DNA of 64,000 nucleotides from Amblyornis subalaris (Eukaryota; Chordata; Aves; Passeriformes; Ptilonorhynchidae). Position 1 is the stretch's first letter, and each line of letters starts with the position of its first letter. Location of the stretch: positions 403,354 to 467,353 of the forward strand of contig JACAXG010000123.1 in the NCBI GenBank assembly GCA_018881555.1. The letters are read 5' to 3'. Under the pieces are notes generated by a model, which had not been told where the DNA came from, ran no database searches, and saw nothing but the letters and a program-made list of their open reading frames with translations. Shown here one piece after another: positions 1-7,025 of the stretch. The position numbers were made by a program, and so were the translations under genes.

Positions 1-94
1 TCTTAAGGGTATTAAGAAACATTCGAGTTCTGTTAATCCCCAGTTAAAAGACCCTCCGCCACTTTCCTCTCCATGTATTCCTCAACCCTTTTCC

Positions 95-2020
95 TTGTCT
101 CAGGAGAGACCTGGAGACGGATCCTGCCCAAGGGCACAGGGTTGCTACCGACTCCCTGACGTCCCCCGGTCTCCCCTGTCCCCTTCTCNAGATGGGCTTG
201 ATCACCCCATCTNGAACTCTCCCCAAATCCTCTTACCTGTACCCACTTACCCGGTTCCGTCTCCCCCCATTTTTATCCAAAATGGCGCCGGCCACGTGGC
301 ACCGACTCAAAATGGTGCTCACCATGTGGCGTCGGNCATCCCACCCCCTTGCGACCTCTCCCTTCCCTTCCTTGTGCACGTTATCGCGTCAGGTCCCTCC
401 TCCCATGCGTCGATGGNCGTGTCTGCGTCGGACCCTTCCCCCTCCATCGGGAATCCCGTGCCTTCCGCAGACCCTGCCTCTCCTTCCAATGTCCCCATCC
501 TCTCCATTGGTGGCTCCGCCCCTGAGAACCAATCCTCTCTTGGTTCCCACACTACCGAGACCGGAACGGGGTGTGGTTGCAGCCGGAAAGGCGCCATGTT
601 GGCGTTCCCCGCCTCACAACACCAGACGACTCCGGTCAAAAGCGTGAAAAACCCCAGGCNAAAGAGGGGGAGGAAACGTAGGAAGAAGCGGAATAGTATT
701 CCACAGCTAAAAAACTGGAAAGTTTGTGGATGGGGGTCAAAAAACTATTCAGNAGAAAAGGTCATAGAGAATATCCNGTTGTTTGCGAAGTGCCTGCGAC
801 GGAATTGCAAAACTTGCAAGGGATTGTTGCGGTCTGTGGTGTGCCCAGTGTGGGATTGTCCAAGCTGCCGCTACCACCACTGGTGCCACTCAGGGTTCGG
901 GAAACAAAACATGAAACGGTTTTGGGCAACGATATCAAATGCCAAGCCTCACCGCAGCGTGAGAAACGCGNAACAACCCCGTGCGAACCCCAAACCGCGC
1001 CGCCGGCGCCGCCACCACCGCTCTAGCCGAACCCGTCCCGCGACGCCGCCACACAGCACTGCCACACCCGCAGCGCGGCCATGTATAACATCGCACCCAG
1101 CCACAGCAGCCGTATGTCCCACGCCGCCGCTGGCGGACGCAGCCTCTAACTCGCGGTCCGTGGCAGCGGCAAGCAGAAACAACCTCAGCAAAAGCAAACA
1201 GATCGGGACTGGTCGCAAGCCTAGTGCCTGGCGGCCGTTCATCGCTGCTGTCGCTGCCGCGGAGCGAAAAGAAAAACACAAAGATGGACGGAAAGAAGGA
1301 AAGAAAGCTGAAACAAGCCCCGAGCCTCCGCGCGGCTCAGGCGCTGCAAGCCATCAAACTCGGCAATCATCACCGCCTCTTCGAACACCGCCAGTAACAC
1401 CACCTGCTCGACCGNTGCCGCCGCCATGTTCACCGCCGCTTTCTGCCGTCACCGTTCCCACCCAGCCGGCATCGGCATTGGCATTGTGCGTCACCAGTGC
1501 CACCGCCTGCTCCAGCACACTGTACTGCCAGCGCGACCAGCCAGCACCCGCCGTGAAAGAAGCACTCACCGTAGTCCGAAGCTGCTCCCCGCCGCTCGTG
1601 GCACCTGCTGACANCTACAACCAACCAGCCACCAACACCACGCCAAGAAAAACATCAGCACTGCACAGCTACAACACTGTCGCCAGTTCCACCGAGCCAT
1701 ACTACCAGCACAGCCAGTCAACGCCTGCCAACAACCACTACCCACACTGCTGGCCCAGAGCCCAGCCCAACCAACAGTCTCTACACTTGAACCTCATGCA
1801 ACCGTCCAGCCGCTGCCACTGGCCCATTGGTATTCCAGCAGAACGACTTACTACCCAACAGCCAGAGCCGCGAAGCGATAAGTCTTTCCTGTTTAGTATC
1901 CTTCCAAATTTTATTTTTATCCCTTCACTACAATTTGTTTTTCCCAAGTTTCTTTATATAACACTTCACCCCCTGTTTCCCCCATGCCTCTATTCCCTTA
2001 TTACCTTTCCCATTTCTTAA
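95..2020 (+). CDS. Unassigned long open frame in the endogenous retroviral element
   Basis: One frame stays open for 641 codons, with several n-containing codons that might hide stops. I do not recognise the product. From the amino end it shows a Pro/Ser-rich stretch, a strongly basic run with many Lys/Arg encoded near 645-695, then a Cys-rich segment encoded near 795-900 with CxxC-like spacings (C-x4-C-x2-C, later C-x4-C-x2-C), then about 350 residues of low-complexity Pro/Ala/Ser/Thr/His/Gln. The Cys spacing does not match a retroviral C-x2-C-x4-H-x4-C zinc knuckle. Position in the element suggests a gag-like, accessory or noncoding 3' region, but none is shown. GC-rich DNA has few stop codons, so the open frame could be fortuitous. 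The start chosen is only the first ATG in the frame. Confidence 0.25.
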   Translation: MSQERPGDGSCPRAQGCYRLPDVPRSPLSPSXDGLDHPIXNSPQILLPVPTYPVPSPPIFIQNGAGHVAPTQNGAHHVASXIPPPCDLSLPFLVHVIASGPSSHASMXVSASDPSPSIGNPVPSADPASPSNVPILSIGGSAPENQSSLGSHTTETGTGCGCSRKGAMLAFPASQHQTTPVKSVKNPRXKRGRKRRKKRNSIPQLKNWKVCGWGSKNYSXEKVIENIXLFAKCLRRNCKTCKGLLRSVVCPVWDCPSCRYHHWCHSGFGKQNMKRFWATISNAKPHRSVRNAXQPRANPKPRRRRRHHRSSRTRPATPPHSTATPAARPCITSHPATAAVCPTPPLADAASNSRSVAAASRNNLSKSKQIGTGRKPSAWRPFIAAVAAAERKEKHKDGRKEGKKAETSPEPPRGSGAASHQTRQSSPPLRTPPVTPPARPXPPPCSPPLSAVTVPTQPASALALCVTSATACSSTLYCQRDQPAPAVKEALTVVRSCSPPLVAPADXYNQPATNTTPRKTSALHSYNTVASSTEPYYQHSQSTPANNHYPHCWPRAQPNQQSLHLNLMQPSSRCHWPIGIPAERLTTQQPEPRSDKSFLFSILPNFIFIPSLQFVFPKFLYITLHPLFPPCLYSLITFPIS

Positions 2021-2636
2021 ATAAATAACAATCAAGCAAGTGCCGCCTGAAGGCAATGTCAGCTCAAGTCGACAAACTAACTTGTGCCTCCTCCAGGCAG
2101 TTTAAACCCCAAGCCTTTAACCCCTCTTGTCTCTTCCCTCATGTGTTTCCCTATCTCATAATCCCTTTATCTATCCTATACCCCATNCCTATATTATGTT
2201 TTTGTTAAGAAGAGGGGGAGTAGGGGAACGGAGAGTTAAGNGAAAACTATTTTATAATTTATTAACGATTTTGTTTTATGAGCCCACAGAAAAGCCTAGC
2301 CCAACCCCCACACATGGCCAGAATGAACTATCTCCACTTCCTTCGACTCTACTGAGTCTGCTGGACCACCAGAGCAGCCGGCAACATCGTGTAAATTGTC
2401 CCGTTTGAGTCACCTCAGCCAGAAGCTTATGTCTGAATTGAAAGTGACCTGTCATCACATGATCAAAGCATTCAGATGACAATAATTAAAGAGCTCAAGA
2501 CCAAAGAAAGAATGGACTAGCTTAGTGGACTTTGGGACAGCTGGGGCTGAGAAGCTGGGTAACATCATCGTTTAGAAGTGAACTATACAATAGTCTGATA
2601 ATTTTTATTGTGGGAAAGGCCTTCTTTTTTCTAAAC

Positions 2637-2650
2637 AAAGAAGGGTGAGA
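2637..2650 (+). other. Polypurine tract of the LTR element
   Basis: A run of mostly A and G ends exactly at the TG that opens the LTR. In retroelements this tract primes plus-strand DNA synthesis, and its position fixes both the element's orientation (+) and the LTR start. Confidence 0.6.
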
Positions 2651-2915
2651 TGTAGAGGTAGCTGAACCTGCAGCAGNGAGTGCTGCAGTGTTTGAGCCAG
2701 CTGCAGGAGTGACCNAGCAGCCTATTATTCCTTGTTCNCTTATAAGGTTCNGTTCTAGAGTGTTCTNCCTTACTCNGCATCCCATTTATTCCTGTACCCC
2801 ACTCCTCCCCTCGTTTACCCCTATTGGTTGAAGTTGTATTACCCTGCCTTCTCTCCACTCCCCCCAACCCTCAACCCATTGGTCCCTGTTGTCTCTCCGC
2901 CCCCACTGCCCCTGG

Positions 2916-2922
2916 GATAAAA
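2916..2922 (+). promoter_or_regulatory. TATA-like box of the retroviral LTR
   Basis: GATAAAA sits 51 bases upstream of the LTR AATAAA and 40-100 bases downstream of two inverted CCAAT boxes. This is the usual order in a retroviral U3 promoter. Transcription would run rightward, antisense to TLR3. Confidence 0.5.
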
Positions 2923-2972
2923 CCCTAAGTCCTCCATTGTTCTGGGTTCTCTTCTTCCCTGACGATTCATGG

Positions 2973-2978
2973 AATAAA
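2973..2978 (+). terminator. LTR polyadenylation signal AATAAA
   Basis: A canonical AATAAA follows the LTR TATA-like box at the expected short distance and supports the + orientation. It could also terminate antisense readthrough within the TLR3 intron. Confidence 0.5.
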
Positions 2979-3031
2979 CCTATTTCATGGAACACATAAG
3001 GAGAACCCCTCCAACTCTTTGCCTCAACTAA

Positions 3032-3043
3032 GTACGCGCGCGC

Positions 3044-3074
<31 letters not shown>

Positions 3075-3075
3075 C
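3032..3075. repeat. CG/TG alternating purine-pyrimidine microsatellite in U5
   Basis: A 44-base uninterrupted purine-pyrimidine alternation: CG repeats, then TG repeats, then CG again. Such sequence is known to favour left-handed Z-DNA and is length-unstable. It lies in the U5 part of the LTR, downstream of the polyadenylation signal. Confidence 0.9.
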
Positions 3076-3119
3076 CGCCAAACGCGTCACGGCACCACCG
3101 GACAAACACCACGCTTTCA

Positions 3120-3781
3120 GGAAGACTGTAAGGGACCCCAAAACCCATCCAGGATTATTATTTTTTTTATTTATAACAGAAATTCAATGCATATTCAGTA
3201 TTTGTATGCTGAGGTCAACCAGTGTAGAATTGCCACACTTACCATCACTCTCCAAAGAATCATATTATAACACTGAGAAGCAGATCAGAGAGCACAGTGA
3301 GGTAGGTGGAAGAGAAAACACCTGTGTTGGTTTTTTTTAAAGGAGTGAGTATACTTTTCTGCAATGATTATTTCTCTGGGGTTCCCATAGGCACAAGTGA
3401 ATGCTGTCTTTGATTAAGAAGTGAGACCTGGATTGTATAACCAGACTTGCGTAACACTTTTTACCCACTTAGAAAGTATGTCAGCCATCCACCTTCAGGA
3501 TGTACGAAAAAAATTCTGCATAGAAAATAGCTGGTGAGGATTCTCAGAGCATCTCAATCTAGGTCTTGCTTGAGACCTCTAATCTACATGGAAACCAGAC
3601 CATATGAAACCAGCCTGTGCTGATTTCAGTGGCAGAACAATGATTCTGTGTATCACTGCTGGAGGTCAGGAGTAATCCTTTATACAATAGAATGGGTTTT
3701 GGACCTCAGTGGATCAAAATTGTAATGTAAATGCCATACAACCATAAAGGATAAATCAGTGTAGTTCCATTTTATACTTAC
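3120..3781 (-). other. TLR3 intron 3, part flanking the LTR insertion
   Basis: AT-rich intronic sequence between the retroviral LTR and coding exon 3. I see no exon, RNA gene or repeat. The intron continues to the left edge, so it is at least 3.78 kb long, and most of its visible length is the retroviral insertion. Confidence 0.6.
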
Positions 3782-4005
3782 AACTGTTGAATTTCTGTTG
3801 AAATGCTTCCTACCTCTTTTAGTGGATTTGATGACAAATCAAGACTATTCAATGAGGTGTTGCTAAGAAAATTGAAGTCTTCTTTTTTCAACTCAGTTAT
3901 TTGGTTGCTACCCAACATGAGCTCATGGAGGTTCTTCAACTGTTGCTCCAATCCTAAACTGGCTGACTTCAAAGGATTATGAGATAGGTCCAAAATATTC
4001 AAGTT
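3782..4005 (-). CDS. TLR3: TLR3 coding exon 3 (leucine-rich repeats)
   Basis: This exon continues the ectodomain of Toll-like receptor 3, an endosomal sensor of double-stranded RNA. It encodes residues 148-221 plus two bases of the next codon. Leucine-rich repeat cores of the LxxLxLxxNxL type begin near residues 149, 173 and 199, and an N-glycosylation sequon Asn-Thr-Ser is at 196. The acceptor is TCTCCAG at 4012-4006, preceded by a pyrimidine tract, and the donor GTAAGT is at 3781-3776. The exon starts in phase 0, matching the end of exon 2, and ends in phase 2. No stop codon interrupts it. The following exon, which should carry most of the repeats, the membrane segment and the TIR domain, is outside the window. 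Family assignment is by recognisable similarity to vertebrate TLR3. Confidence 0.93.
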
Positions 4006-5197
4006 CTGGAGAGAAGATTTAAAAGAAAAAGTATCAAATTATTTTTTATTTTATCTAATACACACAAAAAAAATCTAGCAATATTTCATTAGAATATAAT
4101 CGATTAGAAATTAGTTGCAATACTACAATTAAAATAAGAGGAATAGCAGCTTTCAAGCTCCTGCAGGAAGAAGTCTTCTGTATCTTTCACACCAGTAACT
4201 TTCATGGTGTTCATGGTCTTACCTGATAAATCAAAGAATCACTTTAGCTAGAACTCCTTAATTTACTAAAAGCCCTCCTGCTCCATATAAAGTGATAAAT
4301 GCAAAAGCTGGCTGCACTTAAAACTACTGCAGTATTAAACATTGCACTCCACCCTTTTTCAGTGTGGTCCAGCCCCATAAATGGACATGAGGAAGGTGAA
4401 GTTCCCAGCATAGAAGCTGGCTGCACTCACTTACATTTAGTTGTGTGTCAGCAGTCCTACAATGAAAGCAAGTAGATTTTATGTAACTGAACTGGAATAC
4501 TGAGTTTAGCAGGAAAGTTTGGACACTCAAAACCACATGCATGCTCATTAGAACGCTAAGCAACAATTAGTACCCACAGAGTGTCTCTACTTTTTTTTGT
4601 CCTTAGCCCCGCCCTTTTGCAGGATTCCCTGCCTGGTGCAAAGACAGTGGAATAGTCCTTTACTGCCCTCTGTGCTGGTCCCCCAGTTTCTGCTACAGAG
4701 ATGAATATTTAACCACATGTAAACTACCAGGGAAAACGAAGGTAGAATAAAAACCTTTTTACTCTTTCTAAAAGTCCTGAGAGACACTACATTCAGCCTA
4801 AGCACTGACCTTCATGGTCTGAATAATTACACCTCAACCTTGAGAATTTAGAGTAGCTACCAGCTACCCAGGCAGCTCAGGTTCCGCACCATCCGCTTTG
4901 CTGCTATTCTCATCATCTGCTGCTGCTATTCTCTCAGCACATATCCTGCATGGAGAGGTGCCTCAAAGCAATGCAACAGGGAAAAAGGAATGGAGAGCAT
5001 TGACTCACAAGGATGGCTGGGACTCCACTGTACTATAACAGAAGCCACTAGGCCTCTTCTTCAGAAAAAAACAGTGAAATATTATATGTTGGGTATTTTG
5101 AGATGCAAAGGCAGTGGTTCTGTACACACACTGGAAAATACAGTAAATTCCCTATTTATACTTTATTTACATGAAAAGGTGCACTTCTAAATCTTAC
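4006..5197 (-). other. TLR3 intron 2
   Basis: 1,192 bases between donor GTAAG (5197-5193) and acceptor AG (4007-4006). The content is plain AT-rich intron with a somewhat GC-richer part near 4.6-4.95 kb. I recognise no repeat family or RNA gene in it. Confidence 0.8.
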
Positions 5198-5638
5198 CTC
5201 CAGGGTCTTGAAAGGCTCATTTTTTATATTTAGTCTGTTGTATCCTAGATTGAGCTCAGTCAGATTGGTGCAGGAAGCAAAGACTCTGTCAGGGAGCTGA
5301 TGCAATTCATTGTGTTCTAACTTCAGAATCTGCAACAGGGGCACATTTTGGCACAATTCTGGTTGCAGTTTAGAGATGGTGTTGTAGCCTGCATTCAAGT
5401 AAACCAGCTGGCTGTACTTGGTCAGATTTGCAGGACCTAGCTGTTTTAGCTGATTATGAGAAATGTCCAAACTCGTTATATTGTTTGGAAGATCAGAGGG
5501 AATTTGAGTCAGCTTTAGGTGACTGCAGTCAGCCATTTCATTTTGGATATGNCATTGATTTCCTACTGATGCATACGGCCAGCAGACAAACATCAGTTTG
5601 ACAGATAAGCTGCTCCACCAAAGAATGGCATTTCCCAT
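5198..5638 (-). CDS. TLR3: TLR3 first coding exon (signal peptide, LRRNT, first repeats)
   Basis: Encodes residues 1-147 of Toll-like receptor 3. Residues 1 to about 26 form a hydrophobic signal peptide. A cysteine-capped N-terminal module (LRRNT) follows, with Cys38 visible and its partner at residue 29 hidden by an ambiguous base at 5552. Leucine-rich repeat cores begin near residues 54, 78, 102 and 126. N-glycosylation sequons lie at Asn53, Asn71 and Asn125. His40, His61 and His109 align with human His39, His60 and His108, which contact double-stranded RNA in the N-terminal binding site. The ATG at 5638-5636 has A at -3 and G at +4 and lies 8 bases after the acceptor TTTGCAG. The exon ends in phase 0 at the donor GTAAG. 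The coding part is exactly 147 codons with no disruption, so the gene looks functional here. Confidence 0.95.
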
Positions 5639-5646
5639 TATTTTAT
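5639..5646 (-). other. TLR3: 5' UTR portion of TLR3 exon 2
   Basis: Eight bases lie between the splice acceptor AG (5648-5647) and the ATG. This means exon 1 is noncoding, the usual arrangement for vertebrate TLR3. Confidence 0.75.
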
Positions 5647-6773
5647 CTGCAAAGATAAAATGAACACAGTGGAAATTACAATAATTTCGACACAACTTGC
5701 ATCTTAAACTGAAAGTGGAGCAAGCAAGGCTTAAAAAATACATAATTTCATACTGAGCAGTGTTTTTAACCCATAAAGTAGCATTCCTTTCTGCAGAACA
5801 GTTATGTCTAAATAAAGACTCTTATTTAAAAGCAATAATATTGTCTTACATAAAAATAAGTATGTTCAAAAAGCTACCAACTTCATCTATTATCAATGCA
5901 AATTTCCAATCATTTTGTCTTTTCTGATTAATTTTGCATTGCTTTAACATGCATAAAATACAATAACTGACAAATTGTACACAGGCCTCTCAATATTAGT
6001 CACTGAGCTCTGACCTTAACTACACATAAAATAGTTATAGTTATATGCAGTAAGAATACATAATATACCACTTCTTTCTTTTACAGTTCTTGCCAGTTTT
6101 TATTTTACAAGCTGATCACACAAAATTCTAACCATCTTTCCATCTTACAGAGAATGAAGGAATCCCAGGCTATAGAAACATGTATGAGAAAGTAAGAGCA
6201 GACAAAATAAAGGACCACTTGTCCTACCGCTTTCCTCTGCACCCCAACTGCTGGAAATGCTAAGGAAAACAAAAGTGAAGCTTGTCTGTGACAGAATCTT
6301 GCATCCTGGTCTGCATCCTTCTCAGGGTTTGTTTTAGGGTGATCAGATAGTTGCTGGAGCAATTGTTGCCAGCTCATATTTAAGTTCGAAAGGCAGAAGA
6401 AATGTACTGCACAATCACAAAACGACTTCTTTGGCTGCCTTCCAGCAAGGCCCAACGGGCTGCCTTTTTCTGGCTTTTTCATTGCAGGAAATCTGGAGCC
6501 AGCTTTAAGTGTTTAAGCTTTAGCTGCGGATCCAGTGAAGAAAGCACACACGCATTATCAAAATTCAGGGACAGGGTTTTAGATGGGCAAAAGAGAGAAC
6601 TACAGTTTTAACGTTACAAGCAAGAACTGTAAAAGCTGGCACTGACTTGGCTAACTTTCAAGCCAAGAGAAATCCAAGATCAAGGAAATCACCCAAACTC
6701 CTGAACAGCATTTTGCCTTCTCACCTCAATATTCACATTCATTACTAAAAAGTGAAGAATTTTACCCACTCAC
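5647..6773 (-). other. TLR3 intron 1
   Basis: 1,127 bases between the exon 1 donor and the exon 2 acceptor. It is AT-rich, with nothing recognisable as an exon, repeat or RNA gene. Confidence 0.65.
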
Positions 6774-6860
6774 CTCTGCGGGCTTTATCCCCTTCAGTCT
6801 GGAAGCATCCCGCCTCCGCTCTAGTTTCTCAGCCCACGAAAACCGTGAGGAAACACTCTG
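6774..6860 (-). other. TLR3: TLR3 noncoding exon 1 (5' boundary approximate)
   Basis: On the minus strand the sequence reads CCCGCAGAG, then GTGAGTG, a near-ideal splice donor at 6773-6767. It lies at the edge of a CpG island and about 1.1 kb upstream of the exon 2 acceptor. This fits a short untranslated first exon. The transcription start cannot be read directly. I place it within the ~90 bases upstream of the donor because the ISRE and GC box begin just beyond. Confidence 0.6.
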
Positions 6861-7025
6861 CCCNCAGGCGGCAGAAGTGAAACCGAAAGCGTGGCGAGGC
6901 GCGGGGCGGGAAGCGCGGCGAACGGCGGGGCCGGCCCCGCCAGCCGGCGGGACGAGCATCCCCCGAGCCGCGGCAGCCGCTGCTCCCCCTTCCGCGCCGA
7001 ACCGCCCTGAGCTGAAAGGGTTCAG
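6860..7025 (-). promoter_or_regulatory. TLR3: CpG island promoter of TLR3
   Basis: A short, sharply bounded island rich in CG dinucleotides in otherwise AT-rich DNA, lying just 5' of the inferred noncoding exon. It contains a GC box (GGGGCGGG at 6903-6910, an Sp1-type site) and an ISRE. I see no TATA box, as expected for a CpG-type promoter. It might also drive divergent transcription to the right, but I see no gene there. Confidence 0.65.
6879..6890 (+). promoter_or_regulatory. Interferon-stimulated response element (ISRE / IRF site)
   Basis: GAAACCGAAAGC fits the GAAANNGAAA core bound by IRF factors and ISGF3. It is about 105 bases upstream of the exon 1 donor, inside the CpG island. Mammalian TLR3 promoters are interferon-inducible through an ISRE near the start site, so position and sequence agree with the same control in this bird. 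Function here is inferred. Confidence 0.75.

Larger units (their letters stand above)
1..2650 (+). mobile_element. Internal region of an endogenous retrovirus / LTR retrotransposon, 5' end outside the window
   Basis: This is the internal part of an LTR element whose 3' LTR starts at 2651. The first 1.9 kb is GC- and CpG-rich, unlike the AT-rich surroundings, and codes for Pro/Ser/Thr/Ala-rich peptide in several frames. A purine-rich stretch at 2637-2650 directly abuts the LTR TG and is a good polypurine tract. A second purine-rich stretch lies at about 2207-2225. I recognise no protease, reverse transcriptase or integrase motifs, so the visible part is either the 3' portion of a provirus or a non-autonomous or internally deleted element. 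Class is uncertain: the LTR start TGTAGAGG with the preceding purine tract looks ERV-L-like to me, which is inference. The 5' LTR and target duplication lie outside the window. The CpG content suggests a fairly recent insertion. Confidence 0.7.
2651..3119 (+). mobile_element. 3' LTR of the endogenous retroviral element
   Basis: The LTR opens with TGTAGAGG right after a polypurine tract. Its U3 has two inverted CCAAT boxes (ATTGG near 2823 and 2878) and a TATA-like GATAAAA at 2916-2922. A polyadenylation signal AATAAA follows at 2973-2978, so R is short. The downstream U5 contains a CG/TG microsatellite and ends near one of two CA dinucleotides, about 3104 or 3119. The exact end is unsure because the partner LTR and target duplication are not in the window. 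The LTR lies in a TLR3 intron and points antisense to TLR3. Confidence 0.7.

Noticed and set aside
2207..2225. Second purine-rich tract as an alternative LTR start
   Set aside because: The sequence after it does not open with TG and lacks a promoter and polyadenylation order. The tract at 2637-2650 followed by TGTAGAGG is a better fit.
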